This document shows, piece after piece, positions 7,767 to 17,717 of a stretch of DNA of 64,000 bases (its first letter is position 1; the number at the start of each line of letters is the position of its first letter). The stretch is from Paenibacillus sp. VTT E-133291 (lineage in GTDB: Bacteria > Bacillota > Bacilli > Paenibacillales > Paenibacillaceae), in assembly GCF_002264395.1 (NCBI RefSeq), contig NZ_NFVA01000032.1, forward strand, positions 1 to 64,000. The letters are read 5' to 3'. A program made the position numbers and the translations under genes. The notes beneath the pieces are model-generated. The model did not search any database. It had not been told where the DNA came from and saw nothing but the letters and a program-made list of their open reading frames with translations.

Positions 7767-8437
7767 ATAAGCTTAAGGACGATCGAGGCAGCTTTACTAT
7801 TGAAGCTTCAATTCTACTACCTATGGTCATGTGTATTACAATGCTTCTTCTGTTCTTTTGTTTGTATAGCTACCAAAAGTCCATGCTGCTGCAAGTAGCC
7901 TCAGGGGCTGCTGAGCGTGCGGCTTACAATTGGGACAACAGCCATAAAGAGGTTTCTGGCTCCTATGCTGCTGGTGAGTATGACTCCCTTTATTGGAGAA
8001 TTGGAGATGATGCGTTGCTGGCCTCATTATTCGGCGGAGAAGCTGGGAAAGGTGGCGCGACAATACAGCTACCTGGTGAAGTGTCAGATGAGAGTGATCT
8101 ACCAGATCTTAAACTCAGACATTCGTCCTCTATGATTCCGAATAATATGCCGGGAAATATGAACTACGAATACACGCTTACGGGGCGGAAAGTAAGCGGT
8201 GAATTAAATCGTCTACTGCACTTACCTGTACTTGATGAAGTTTTGTCTGATGAGGCAAAGCCAACTGTAAGAACTCAATCTATCATCGCTGAGCCTGTTG
8301 AGTTTATCCGTACGGTAGACCTGATGCGTTACTTCGGGGCTAAGTTCAAGGGTGGCTCAGAGGGTACTAGTGGGTCTGGAGTCCACATGGAGAAGAAGGA
8401 TGCATCCGCGATGATGACCAAGCTTCAGGATAAGTGA
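7763..8437 (+). CDS. tadE: TadE-like minor pilin (Tad locus 1)
   Basis: A 224-residue pseudopilin. The N terminus DDRG-9 followed by SFTIE fits the prepilin peptidase site (Glu at +5), and a hydrophobic helix follows. This is the TadE signature. The soluble remainder ends in a Lys-rich tail. The GTG start overlaps the pilin stop, so it is translationally coupled. It is probably a minor, membrane-anchored pseudopilin needed for pilus biogenesis. Confidence 0.85.
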   Translation: MNKLKDDRGSFTIEASILLPMVMCITMLLLFFCLYSYQKSMLLQVASGAAERAAYNWDNSHKEVSGSYAAGEYDSLYWRIGDDALLASLFGGEAGKGGATIQLPGEVSDESDLPDLKLRHSSSMIPNNMPGNMNYEYTLTGRKVSGELNRLLHLPVLDEVLSDEAKPTVRTQSIIAEPVEFIRTVDLMRYFGAKFKGGSEGTSGSGVHMEKKDASAMMTKLQDK

Positions 8438-8497
8438 ATATTTCCTTGCTAATGGATCTTGTATCTATTGAAGGTAGGGATAAGGAGGGAGGTTTTG

Positions 8498-10756
8498 ATG
8501 AGGAGTATCTTTAGCAGTTGCCTTGTTAGCGGTAAGAGTCGAAAGAAACAAAGGCAGGGTAAGGGCAAAACGGAAGGTTCAGTATCCATTTTTTTAATTA
8601 CGGTACTGGCTTTCGTCTTTCTGTTTACCGCTGTGCTGATTGACTATGCGCGGATTGCGGCCTTCAATGTTCAGGAGGAACGTTTAGCGAGGGCTAGCGT
8701 TCGCTCTGTAATGTCATCTTACGATGTTGAGCTACGAGAAAGGTATGGTTTATTCGCCTTTGGAGAGAGTGACGGGGATATGCTGCTGTCTCAGGTACTC
8801 AATGATAATATGCATAAAAGTGGTAGGAGTGACGTGTTCAATCTGGTACCCTTCGTGTTGGAAACGTCATCTTTGAAATGGAGCAGGCCGCTGGGTAGCT
8901 ATGATGTTGTGAGTCGACAAATACTGGAGGAAATGAAGTATAAGGCTCCTGTGGATTTTGCTTTGGAATTGGCAGGTAAATTCAAGCCGATGTCAGGAGT
9001 AATGGCAGAGGCCTCACGGGTTACTGAATTACTCAGTAAGCTACAGCCGTTATATGACGAGCGGGAAGAGGCTTTGGATCTTATGTTAGAACGGAGAAGC
9101 CAGGCTGCGGAGAGTGGGAGAAGGTTGCTTCAATCGATTATGGATCCGCTTGCAGAGTCCATTTCGGCCAGTTCACTCGGAAGTATACAATCGGCGGCGG
9201 ATATTCCCGCACAGTATAGTGACTATCTTGGGAAATATTACGATGATCTTTATCGTGATAGTAAAAAGCCTGCAAAGTACACTTATCAATTGTCTCTCTA
9301 TCGGAGTCGAACTACTGAGATGTTATCGCGGTTTCCTGGCTTATTAACAGCTTTTCGAGAAGATCATGAAAGATCAATGGAGGGAGCGAATGAAGCGATA
9401 AAGAAGGCAGAGCAATTGAATGACGAGATGAGAAATATATTGGAACAGTCGCGAATGGAGGGGGTGAATCTATCAAATGATCCTGCTAATGACTGGGATA
9501 TTCCGGGAAGCTCAGGAGAGATAAGCTCAGACCCGCTTAAAAAGCTGCGTGAGCAGGAAGATGCACTGATTCTCTCCTCAACGGATCTAAGTCAGATGGA
9601 GAATAGTATATCCACGCAGCAAAGTGCTTACGGTGCCATCGAACCGATTGTGACAGGAATGTCGGGTGTGCTGTATGAAGCTTTGAGTGAATATGGTGAC
9701 TCCTATCAAATGATCTCTTCTGTTCTAGAAGCTTCACGCGTAGTGAATAACTATCTGCAGAATTACGGTAAGAAGGGAAGTATTATCGTTAGTGATTTGG
9801 CTGTAATCGAACAGCACCGTAGCTCAGATAAAGAGCGAAAGCAGTTGGAGAGAGAAGCAAAATCTAAGCTGGGTGAAGCGAAAGCATTGCTTGATAAGAT
9901 TCGAATGATGGGTAACGGAGTGACAGATTCTCTGACAAGCTATCAAACACTTCGTCAATATTACGAGGAGAATATCGCTTTTAATAAGGAATTAGTATCC
10001 GATTCACTTGTTAAATCTGAAGTAAGCACTAACCCGTATACTGCTGGGAGTTCGGCAATGGAGGATATGGACGGAATCTATGCAGCGATGGGTGGCATTA
10101 TGGGAGGAGCTAGAGATAGACTTTTCCAAACAGAGTATTCTGCGTTCTATTTTCAACATTTTGACGTTTCCAAGCTAGCCACTCTAGCAAAAGGTTCTGA
10201 GGGTACAACCGAACTTACAGACCAGCTTAATCCTCAAGCGCAAGAGCTGGAATACATTCTTTATGGATTTCATAATCCTGCTGGAAATGTAGCCGCAGCG
10301 TATGCTGAAATATTTGCCATGAGGCTGTCTATTCGAACGATGGAAGGTTTTATTGAGAAGGCAAGTTTAGGAAACCCGTTGGCCGTTCTGGCCGCAGCAC
10401 TGTTGTATGGCATCCAGCAAGCTATTCAGGACATGTTGTTACTCTGTGAGAAAAATTCCATAACACTGTCTAAATACTTACCAGCCCAGCTGACTTATCG
10501 CGATCATTTGCGTCTGTTCATGATGCTGCATGGAGGCGGAAATGTTCAGTTATCTCGAATGCTGGCTCTAATCCGATTGAACACAGGAATAAATCCAGAT
10601 GAAAGAAGTACGTATGTCTCTTCGAATATTAAGCTTGGGATGCGGCTATGGTTTCTGCCGGGTGTTGTGAAGCTGTTGGATTATAGCGCTGGGTATTCTG
10701 GAGAAGTGCAAGGCAGTACATATATGAGAACAGTACAGGCTGATTTTTCATACTAG
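8498..10756 (+). CDS. Large Tad-associated membrane-anchored protein
   Basis: A 752-residue protein with one N-terminal helix (about residues 30-52) preceded by a basic segment. The sequence TEGSVSIFLIT looks like a TadE/TadG-type prepilin signal, but Phe replaces the +5 Glu, so cleavage is doubtful. The long extracytoplasmic part contains charged, heptad-like stretches (about residues 190-340 and 440-500) that suggest coiled coils. It resembles the DUF5702-type proteins of Firmicute tad loci and perhaps replaces TadG. The ATG at 8498 is preferred over a TTG 39 bases upstream because TAAGGAGGG lies just before it. It is the longest protein of locus 1 and the least understood. Confidence 0.8.
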   Translation: MRSIFSSCLVSGKSRKKQRQGKGKTEGSVSIFLITVLAFVFLFTAVLIDYARIAAFNVQEERLARASVRSVMSSYDVELRERYGLFAFGESDGDMLLSQVLNDNMHKSGRSDVFNLVPFVLETSSLKWSRPLGSYDVVSRQILEEMKYKAPVDFALELAGKFKPMSGVMAEASRVTELLSKLQPLYDEREEALDLMLERRSQAAESGRRLLQSIMDPLAESISASSLGSIQSAADIPAQYSDYLGKYYDDLYRDSKKPAKYTYQLSLYRSRTTEMLSRFPGLLTAFREDHERSMEGANEAIKKAEQLNDEMRNILEQSRMEGVNLSNDPANDWDIPGSSGEISSDPLKKLREQEDALILSSTDLSQMENSISTQQSAYGAIEPIVTGMSGVLYEALSEYGDSYQMISSVLEASRVVNNYLQNYGKKGSIIVSDLAVIEQHRSSDKERKQLEREAKSKLGEAKALLDKIRMMGNGVTDSLTSYQTLRQYYEENIAFNKELVSDSLVKSEVSTNPYTAGSSAMEDMDGIYAAMGGIMGGARDRLFQTEYSAFYFQHFDVSKLATLAKGSEGTTELTDQLNPQAQELEYILYGFHNPAGNVAAAYAEIFAMRLSIRTMEGFIEKASLGNPLAVLAAALLYGIQQAIQDMLLLCEKNSITLSKYLPAQLTYRDHLRLFMMLHGGGNVQLSRMLALIRLNTGINPDERSTYVSSNIKLGMRLWFLPGVVKLLDYSAGYSGEVQGSTYMRTVQADFSY

Positions 10757-10774
10757 CAGGAGGTTGGTAAGGAT

Positions 10775-11767
10775 ATGGGGGACAGGTACCGGATTAGGGG
10801 GAAGACGAAGGAAGAAGGCAGTATGGTAGTAGAAGCGGCGATGGTTCTCCCGATCTTCCTACTGTTTGTTTTGTTCCTAATTTCTATCGTACAGATGACC
10901 TTGTATTCGACAGCCTTACAAAGCACAGCATCCGATACTGTGAAATCTATTTCAACGCATATGTACCCGGCAGCTTTGGCGGTGCAGAAATGGGGAGCAA
11001 CAAGCGAAGCTGGTGCTGATCCAGTGAAGGGTGGTACGGATCTACCCGCTGGCAATCAAGCTGAATCGAATTGGACGATCCCTCGCTTGTCACTTACAGA
11101 TTGGGGCAGTAGTTATGCAATGTCATTACCTAAGCCGCTGAATGAGTGGGTCATGTCAGCTTTAGAGAAGGGCGAGGGACCTCTGCAGAAGCTACAGGCT
11201 GAGACCTCTGAAAGTGTACTGGATCTAGCGATTAAACCCCTATTAAAGCCTTATCTGTCATCAGACTTGTTGGATTATGATCGAATTCATGTATCTAACA
11301 TTATCGTGCCTGAGTTAAAGAAGGGTACCCGACCTTACTTTGGAATGGTTGTTAGCTATGAGCTGCCGATGAAGGTGCCCTTTCTAAACCAACGCATTGT
11401 ACTTGAGGCAAGTGCTGTTGAACGTCTTTGGATCGGGGATACAGGAGAGGGTACAAATAAGGGCAATGACGGCACTGGTCAACCAGAGGATTTTATTAAG
11501 ATTTTGGAGAAGCCGAATCCAGCTGTAGCCAATAAGCAAGGCAAAGTTCGTGCTAAAATTCCGCCGAATGCTTCCGCTAGCTTATCCGTTTTTTATAAAA
11601 GCGGGGGAAGTACTGCTAGATATTTAGGCTGGAAACAAGCGGATGCGGACGGATATATCGAGTGGGAGTGGAAAATAGGTGTGAATACCACACCGGGCTC
11701 GTGGCCATTTGTAATTCAGCTCGATGACGGTAGATCTATTGAGGTGATGTTCACAGTAGTGAAATGA
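10775..11767 (+). CDS. TadE/TadF-like pseudopilin (Tad locus 1)
   Basis: A 330-residue pseudopilin. Residues EEG-15 followed by SMVVE give a prepilin peptidase site with Glu at +5, and the helix VLPIFLLFVLFLISIVQ follows. The large C-terminal domain is probably outside the membrane; its last 90 residues look like a beta-rich domain (PNASASLSVFYKSGG). The start is ATG behind GCAGGAGG, 18 bases after the previous stop. It belongs to the same operon. Confidence 0.82.
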   Translation: MGDRYRIRGKTKEEGSMVVEAAMVLPIFLLFVLFLISIVQMTLYSTALQSTASDTVKSISTHMYPAALAVQKWGATSEAGADPVKGGTDLPAGNQAESNWTIPRLSLTDWGSSYAMSLPKPLNEWVMSALEKGEGPLQKLQAETSESVLDLAIKPLLKPYLSSDLLDYDRIHVSNIIVPELKKGTRPYFGMVVSYELPMKVPFLNQRIVLEASAVERLWIGDTGEGTNKGNDGTGQPEDFIKILEKPNPAVANKQGKVRAKIPPNASASLSVFYKSGGSTARYLGWKQADADGYIEWEWKIGVNTTPGSWPFVIQLDDGRSIEVMFTVVK

Positions 11768-11790
11768 ATGAAGGGGAAGGAGGGTAATCC

Positions 11791-12300
11791 ATGGCGGAGT
11801 GGGCCTTCTGGGGATGTCTGCCGTTTCTGGCAGCTGCATTTATTACGGATATAAAGTCGATGAGAATACCAAACTGGATCACTGTCTCAGGATTGCTTGC
11901 GGGTCTGCTGGCTCAAGCGCTGATGAACGGCTGGGATGGACTGCTGAAGGCTGGTGTGGGTGCCGCTGCAGGATTTACAATACTTCTAATCTTGCATTTG
12001 ATAGGGGCGGTTGGTGCGGGGGATGTTAAGCTTTTTGCCGGGATTGGAGCGTGGACAGGGATGCTATTTACATTGCAGGTCGTGATGTACTCCGTACTGT
12101 TTGGTGCTTTGATAGGCTGGCTAATTGTCTTAAAGAGACGGGAGACAGGCAGGCGTACGCGTAAGATCTTTAACATAATTTCCGGATTTATATTATTGAA
12201 GAGTTCATTCCTATTACGAAATAAAGATAATGAGCTGTTGAAGTTTCCCTTCATGCTGGCTGTAGTCCCTGGTACCATTTGCGCTTATCTTTATTTTTAA
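11791..12300 (+). CDS. tadV: A24 prepilin peptidase (TadV/CpaA type)
   Basis: A 169-residue multi-helix aspartic peptidase that cuts the Flp prepilin and the pseudopilins of this operon. The two catalytic Asp motifs are visible: FITDIKSMRIPNW near residue 20 and GAGDVKLFAG near residue 77. The N-methylase domain of PilD is absent, as usual for the short TadV form. The start is ATG behind GGAGGG. It is the only prepilin peptidase in the window, and the second Tad-like locus has none. Confidence 0.92.
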   Translation: MAEWAFWGCLPFLAAAFITDIKSMRIPNWITVSGLLAGLLAQALMNGWDGLLKAGVGAAAGFTILLILHLIGAVGAGDVKLFAGIGAWTGMLFTLQVVMYSVLFGALIGWLIVLKRRETGRRTRKIFNIISGFILLKSSFLLRNKDNELLKFPFMLAVVPGTICAYLYF

Positions 12301-12318
12301 AATAGGAGGTGGTAATGC

Positions 12319-13974
12319 TTGTTGTACGGATTATCCCGTGACTTTATGCAGCAGGACGGTATATATATGATGCTTGGCGAACCAGAAGGGATGCCGGTGG
12401 GGAAGCTTAACATGGTTCAAGCTCGTATGCTGATGAACACTGACATCCCTCATCATTTAAGGTTGTTACTTAGGGAAATTGATTTAAAGGTTACGATGGA
12501 ATATGCTGTTCTGCGTAAAAAAATGCTCAGTCATTTACTCAAAAGTGAGAAGCTGAGCATGGCCTCATTTTTTGGATTACTTCTGCAAATTGCGCAAGGG
12601 ATGGAAGATGGCAGGTTATATATGCTTCGGGCGGATCAGTATGCTTTGCATGAAGATTACATTTTTATTGAAGGATCATTGCAGAGTGGTAAGGTATATC
12701 TCACCTATATCCCTGTGCAGGGGAATGAGCCTGCTTCTAGGCTGGGACATTCCCTCAAGTCCCTGATCATGGTGATGATGGCATCTATCACAGAGCTTAC
12801 TGGCAGTGGTGTTCAAAGAGTACTGCAATACTGTGGGGAAGAAGATTTTACACCAGCCGGCTTAAAGAATCTTCTCTCAGAGCTGTTGACAGAGGGCGAC
12901 TCTAGTAGAGGACAATTCAGTAGTAACGCAGAAATGGCATACACATCACCTAAGATGACAGAAGTACGTCCGGCAGAGCCTGAAAGACGAATGCAAGAGA
13001 GAGTAAGGGAACTGTTTGTGAATGAGGTAGCTGCTCCCCAGAAAAAAATGAGTGAGCGGAACGAGGAAAAGGGTCTGCTTACTCAGCAGAACTCAGCTCC
13101 GTGGTTAAACAGCTATTCCAGTCCGAATCTTAGGGGGAAAGTAGAGGAGAGGTCTCTTCGGTCTACAGAAGATAACAGGTTGACGAATTCACAACCCTCA
13201 AGCTCAAGAACCTATGTTATTCTAGGGTGCTTATTGGGTGATGCATTATTATGGAAATTCCTATATCTAAATAACCAAAAACCTTTATGGCTAGCCGTGT
13301 GTGGGATCGCAACGATTGTCTTGGCTACTTTTAGCTGGATGGTATGGAGCGAAAGGATAAGGTTTGGAAGTGACGAAGAAAAGGAACATAAGAGTGAGGA
13401 TTCTGAAGATACAAACCGGAGTCCGAATCGAAGAGAACTGGAGTGGAATTTTGGTAGGAATCCTGTGACCACTGTGCGTCCAGCAGCGTCAATTCCAAAG
13501 GGTGATCAGCATCCATCCGACCCTTTTTCTGACATTCCGTCAGTACGATCTGAATCAAGGAAAGAGGAGGAGAGTTTCGTAATACCACCAGGTCCAATAG
13601 CCCCAACAGCTTTATTATCACGGGAGGAAACACCTGAGCAAGGCAAACGAAATGAGAAGCTGGCTCGAAATGTTCCTTATCTTAAAAGAAGCGATGAGGA
13701 AGAGGCAGAGTCGGAAACCATTGCGTTAAACCGAACTAGCTTTATCATTGGCCGATCGGCGGAAGTAGCTCAGTATGTAGAAAAATCGGAAGGAGCTTCA
13801 AGAGTACATGCGGAGATATCTAGAAGCCCAAGCGGATACGTACTAAAGGATCTCGACTCCAGAAACGGAACGTTTTTTCAAGGGGAAGCCATGATCCCTT
13901 ACAAAGAGTACCCGCTGTCAGAGGGGACCGTATTTAAGATTGTAAAAGGAAGTTACACATTCCACATGGAATGA
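12319..13974 (+). CDS. Membrane-anchored FHA protein with DUF6382-like N domain
   Basis: A 551-residue protein in four parts. These are an N-terminal globular domain of about 190 residues resembling DUF6382; a polar, low-complexity linker; two helices near residues 300-345; and a second polar linker leading to a C-terminal FHA domain (about 470-550). The FHA domain has the family motifs IIGRS, SRVHAEI and LKDLDSRNGTF. FHA domains bind phosphothreonine, so this is likely a phospho-dependent regulator or scaffold of the Tad machine on the cytoplasmic face. The start is TTG at 12319 behind AGGAGGTGG; an ATG at 12315 is in a frame that stops at once. It is the last gene of the operon. Confidence 0.85.
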   Translation: MLYGLSRDFMQQDGIYMMLGEPEGMPVGKLNMVQARMLMNTDIPHHLRLLLREIDLKVTMEYAVLRKKMLSHLLKSEKLSMASFFGLLLQIAQGMEDGRLYMLRADQYALHEDYIFIEGSLQSGKVYLTYIPVQGNEPASRLGHSLKSLIMVMMASITELTGSGVQRVLQYCGEEDFTPAGLKNLLSELLTEGDSSRGQFSSNAEMAYTSPKMTEVRPAEPERRMQERVRELFVNEVAAPQKKMSERNEEKGLLTQQNSAPWLNSYSSPNLRGKVEERSLRSTEDNRLTNSQPSSSRTYVILGCLLGDALLWKFLYLNNQKPLWLAVCGIATIVLATFSWMVWSERIRFGSDEEKEHKSEDSEDTNRSPNRRELEWNFGRNPVTTVRPAASIPKGDQHPSDPFSDIPSVRSESRKEEESFVIPPGPIAPTALLSREETPEQGKRNEKLARNVPYLKRSDEEEAESETIALNRTSFIIGRSAEVAQYVEKSEGASRVHAEISRSPSGYVLKDLDSRNGTFFQGEAMIPYKEYPLSEGTVFKIVKGSYTFHME

Positions 13975-14002
13975 AGAGCGCAAGCAAAGAGTGTTGATTC
14001 TG

Positions 14003-14908
14003 CTATATTTGGCTTTTCAAATTTTCTAAAGCGGTTTGAAGTGTAGGGAAGGTAAAGTTAAAGCCCTGCTCTAATGCTGCCGAAGGAAGGACGCGTTGTC
14101 CTTTGAGCAAGATCTCAGACAATTCACCTATTGCTGTTTTTAACAGCATGGCAGGCAGTGGGAACCAATGCGGCCGGTTGTATACTTTGCCAATCATTCT
14201 ACCGAACTCTTCGTTCGTAACCGGCTGTGGAGCAGTCGCATTAACAGGTCCGGAGATGGTGGGGTTTTGAATACAAAAATCGATTAGACGAACGATATCG
14301 GTCAGGTGAATCCAGGAGACCCACTGGTTTCCCGCTCCGATGTTACCACCAAATCCTAATAAATAGGGAAGCTTCATCTTGGGGAATGCTCCGTTTCGGT
14401 TACCAAGAACAACCCCAGTTCGCAACTTGATCATACGGATATTCGTGTATGCTTCATCAGAAGCTTCTTCCCATGTCTTAACCACGTCAGAAGGGAAGTC
14501 CATGACATGGGCTGGTGATGATTCATTAAAGGTATCTTGCAAAGAGGTTCCGTAAATAGCCACAGCTGATGCCTGAATGACTACAGGAGGTTTGTGTTTC
14601 AAACGGGCGAGTAGCTTAGCTGCAGCGGAAACGGCCCAAAGACGGGATTGCATAATTGCTGTTTTGCCGCTCTGACTCCAACGTTGGCTGAGAGAAGCTC
14701 CAGCAAGATTGATCAAAGCATCCGCATTTTCGACGGGTGTTGAATCAGTGTGTAGGCTGTCCCATGTGTGGTAACTCAGCTTAGGATGATATGGCGCAGC
14801 TTTAGGTAGATTGCGACCGACGATTGCAATTTCATTTCCTGCCTGTAGCCAGTATTTTGTTAGTTCACTGCCAATGAAACCGGTGCCGCCACATATTACA
14901 TATTTCAT
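14003..14908 (-). CDS. TIGR01777-type NAD-dependent epimerase-family protein
   Basis: A 301-residue short-chain dehydrogenase of the YfcH/SDR39U1 group. The dinucleotide-binding motif GGTGFIG lies at residues 7-13, then SLSQRW, VIQASAVAIYG and the C-terminal block of this family (VLPSAALEQGF). It lacks a clear YxxxK catalytic pair, as is common in this group, and the substrate is unknown. It converges on the FHA gene with a gap of 28 bases and no obvious terminator. Confidence 0.88.
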   Translation of the reverse strand: MKYVICGGTGFIGSELTKYWLQAGNEIAIVGRNLPKAAPYHPKLSYHTWDSLHTDSTPVENADALINLAGASLSQRWSQSGKTAIMQSRLWAVSAAAKLLARLKHKPPVVIQASAVAIYGTSLQDTFNESSPAHVMDFPSDVVKTWEEASDEAYTNIRMIKLRTGVVLGNRNGAFPKMKLPYLLGFGGNIGAGNQWVSWIHLTDIVRLIDFCIQNPTISGPVNATAPQPVTNEEFGRMIGKVYNRPHWFPLPAMLLKTAIGELSEILLKGQRVLPSAALEQGFNFTFPTLQTALENLKSQI

Positions 14909-14948
14909 AAGGTTGGCCTCCGTTCTGAATGCAACATCAGATTATCAA

Positions 14949-15413
14949 TCACTTGAACAAATGCTGATAAGCAGTGTAGTCGATTTTATTCTTTTCAAGA
15001 AAATTGACGAGGAAACGATTGTCACGCCGTGGTGTGGCGACTATGTAACCTTTAATGCAGTGATCACGAGTAACCTCTTTCGCATTACTTTCCACAGCGA
15101 TCTTACCGATCTCGGCAGCAATGGAATGTTTGGCGATATCGCGAAAAGGGCTAGGCACAGGCTGTACAAGCTGGTCTAAGAAAGCTTTTGATTCATCACT
15201 CCAGAGTGAACGACTGCGTTCTACCCAGTAATTTTGCCAGTCCAGCTTTGATTTTCCATCGGCTTTCGGCAATACCTTTAGGAATTTCCGGAACATAAAA
15301 AAACCGCCGATACACATGGAACCCAGCAGCATAAATGTCCAGAAAGCGATAGAGTTCATGAACCAATTGCTCGGTGTTGCGGATAATAAACCAAGTCCTG
15401 ATTGGATAGACAT
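14949..15413 (-). CDS. DUF2621 membrane protein (YneK-like)
   Basis: A 154-residue protein with an N-terminal membrane helix (about residues 15-40) and a cytoplasmic part with the DUF2621 signature KLDWQNYWVERSRSLWSDE. Function is unknown; homologues occur mainly in spore-forming Bacillota. An upstream TTG at 15434 is also in frame, but AAAGGTGGTG seven bases before the ATG at 15413 decides the start. It lies 40 bases upstream of the epimerase-family gene on the same strand and may share its transcript. Confidence 0.85.
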   Translation of the reverse strand: MSIQSGLGLLSATPSNWFMNSIAFWTFMLLGSMCIGGFFMFRKFLKVLPKADGKSKLDWQNYWVERSRSLWSDESKAFLDQLVQPVPSPFRDIAKHSIAAEIGKIAVESNAKEVTRDHCIKGYIVATPRRDNRFLVNFLEKNKIDYTAYQHLFK

Positions 15414-15585
15414 GCATACACCACCTTTTGGCAATGAGTATTCTCACATAATTTAATCTCATATTAAAGTATAGCTTATTTCCAAAGTTTTGCGAAGCAG
15501 AACCCAGCATATTGACCTTGTCTAGATTTATTTTTCTGATCACGGTAGAATAGGGGGTAATTCGTGAAGGAAAGAGGGAAGAAGT

Positions 15586-16695
15586 ATGCTGAAAATAGGT
15601 TCACACGTGTCTTGCTCGGACAAGGGTCTTTTGACCGCAGCAAATGAAGCAAATGAGTATGGTTCCAGCTCATTTATGATATATACAGGAGCGCCACAGA
15701 ACACGCGCCGCAAGCCGATTGATGCCATGTATCCGGTTGAAGGAAAGCAAGCAATGAAAGAAAACGGTGTGGAGGAAATTGTCGTCCACGCACCTTATAT
15801 TATTAATCTCGCTTCCTATAAAGAGAACACGTATCAGTTGGCTGTTGATTTCTTACAAGAGGAAATCCGCCGTACGCATGCGCTTGAGGTCAAGCATATC
15901 GTATTACATCCAGGTGCATTCACTGATAAGGATGCAGAATACGGTATTCAGCGGATTGCAGATGGACTTAACGAGGTTCTTGGAGGAACCAATGAAACGG
16001 AAGTTCATATAGCCCTAGAAACTATGGCTGGTAAGGGAACAGAAATCGGGCGCAGCTTCGAGGAGATAGCTTCTATTATTGATAAGGTTGAACATAACGA
16101 GCGTTTATCCGTATGTCTTGATACTTGTCACATTCATGATGCCGGCTATGATATCGTTAATGATTTGGATGGCGTTCTTAACAAGTTTGATGAGATTATC
16201 GGCTTGAATCGTCTTGGGGTTATCCATATCAATGACAGCAAAAATCCATGTGGAGCAGGTAAAGACCGTCACACTCCAATTGGTTCGGGTTGGATCGGTT
16301 TTGATACGATTAACAAAATCGTCCATCATGAGAAATTGACAGGTCTGCCATTCATTCTTGAGACGCCATGGGTTGGTAAAGATGCGAAGAAACAGCGTCC
16401 GATGTATGAGGTTGAGATTGCTTTGCTCCGTGGCAACGTAGCGGAACGATTTGGACCGGAGTTTATAGAGGATGTTGAAAAACTGCGTGAGTTTTTTGCG
16501 AATAAGGAGATCGACTCCCGTCAATTTGTGCTTAATGTCTGGGAGTTGCTGAAGAACGATGCCAAGGCTAAAAAAGCTGATCCACGTGAACCACTGGAAC
16601 GTCTATATGATGAAGTCATCGCTGCCGAGCTATTCCCGCAATTGAGCGAAGAAGCCATTAATCATCGCTTGATTGCATGGTTAGCAGGCAAGTAA
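15586..16695 (+). CDS. nfo: Endonuclease IV with C-terminal extension
   Basis: A 369-residue AP endonuclease of the Nfo family that incises abasic sites in base excision repair. The zinc ligands are all present: [44 protein letters not shown] with [13 protein letters not shown], and FILETP. The family usually ends near residue 285; here about 80 further charged residues follow (roughly 288-369), helical and ending in [12 protein letters not shown]. The ATG at 15586 follows AAGAGGGAAGAAGT. It is transcribed divergently from DUF2621. Confidence 0.95.
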   Translation: MLKIGSHVSCSDKGLLTAANEANEYGSSSFMIYTGAPQNTRRKPIDAMYPVEGKQAMKENGVEEIVVHAPYIINLASYKENTYQLAVDFLQEEIRRTHALEVKHIVLHPGAFTDKDAEYGIQRIADGLNEVLGGTNETEVHIALETMAGKGTEIGRSFEEIASIIDKVEHNERLSVCLDTCHIHDAGYDIVNDLDGVLNKFDEIIGLNRLGVIHINDSKNPCGAGKDRHTPIGSGWIGFDTINKIVHHEKLTGLPFILETPWVGKDAKKQRPMYEVEIALLRGNVAERFGPEFIEDVEKLREFFANKEIDSRQFVLNVWELLKNDAKAKKADPREPLERLYDEVIAAELFPQLSEEAINHRLIAWLAGK

Positions 16696-16751
16696 GTGCT
16701 CGTTCATGCATAAGTTAGACTTCAGATTGCACATGTAGATGAGAGGATGGG

Positions 16752-17660
16752 ATGAGGGTCATGGAATTACACGTAAAAAGAAACAATTCGTCAGGTGTTG
16801 AGTCTTATTCCAACCGCGCGCGTATGCTCATTTCTTGTCCTGACGGACCAGGAATCGTGGCGGCTGTATCACACTTTCTGTATCAGCATGGCGCGAATAT
16901 TGTGCAATCGGATCAGTACACAATGGATCCAGATGGCGGAATGTTCTTCATGAGAGTTGAGTTTGACCTTCCCGAATTAGGAGATCGTCTGGAAGAGATA
17001 CGTTCTTTGTTCGGCGGGGTGGCTGAACGTTTCAAGATGAACTGGAAAATTTTCAATGTTCGTCATAAGAAAAGATTAGCCATATTTGTCTCTAAAGAAG
17101 ACCATTGTCTTGTGGAGCTGCTCTGGCAGTGGCAAGCTGGTGATCTAGAAGCCGACATCGCTCTCGTCGTGAGCAACCATTTGGATATGAAATCGTATGT
17201 TGAGTCCTTCGGCATTCCTTTTCACCATATTCCAGTTACAGCTGATACTAAGGCTGAGGCGGAAGTACGTCAGCTTGAGGTCATCGGAGACGACATTGAT
17301 GTTATCATTCTGGCTCGGTATATGCAGATTATCTCGCCGTCGTTTATTGAACACTATCGCCACCAAATTATTAATATTCATCACTCCTTCCTGCCAGCCT
17401 TTATTGGCGGCAATCCTTACGCTCAAGCGTACCAACGCGGGGTGAAGATTATCGGAGCAACTGCTCACTATGTTACAGAAGAGCTTGATGGTGGCCCAAT
17501 TATTGAACAGGATGTACAGCGGGTTAGTCACGGTGATGATGTCATCGAGCTGAAGCGGATTGGACGCACCATTGAGCGGGTTGTTCTGGCTCGTGCGGTG
17601 AAGTGGCATATCGAAGACCGGATCCTCGTCCATCAAAATAAGACCGTAGTGTTTAAATAA
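16752..17660 (+). CDS. purU: Formyltetrahydrofolate deformylase
   Basis: A 302-residue enzyme that hydrolyses 10-formyltetrahydrofolate to tetrahydrofolate and formate, balancing one-carbon pools and feeding formate to purine synthesis. An N-terminal ACT domain (about residues 25-100) is followed by the formyl transferase fold. The catalytic Asn-His-Asp set is visible in INIHHSFLPAF and ELDGGPIIEQDV. An ATG nine bases further in is an equally good start. Nothing suggests an operon; a leader of the next operon follows. Confidence 0.95.
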   Translation: MRVMELHVKRNNSSGVESYSNRARMLISCPDGPGIVAAVSHFLYQHGANIVQSDQYTMDPDGGMFFMRVEFDLPELGDRLEEIRSLFGGVAERFKMNWKIFNVRHKKRLAIFVSKEDHCLVELLWQWQAGDLEADIALVVSNHLDMKSYVESFGIPFHHIPVTADTKAEAEVRQLEVIGDDIDVIILARYMQIISPSFIEHYRHQIINIHHSFLPAFIGGNPYAQAYQRGVKIIGATAHYVTEELDGGPIIEQDVQRVSHGDDVIELKRIGRTIERVVLARAVKWHIEDRILVHQNKTVVFK

Positions 17661-17717
17661 AAGGTTATTTTCCGGTGAGAGCCTATGGTATGAACCTGAG
17701 CGCTTTTATCGGAACCC

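Noticed and set aside
17145-17636. Open frame of 163 codons opposite purU
   Set aside because: It is antisense to a conserved enzyme, and the protein shows no family features.
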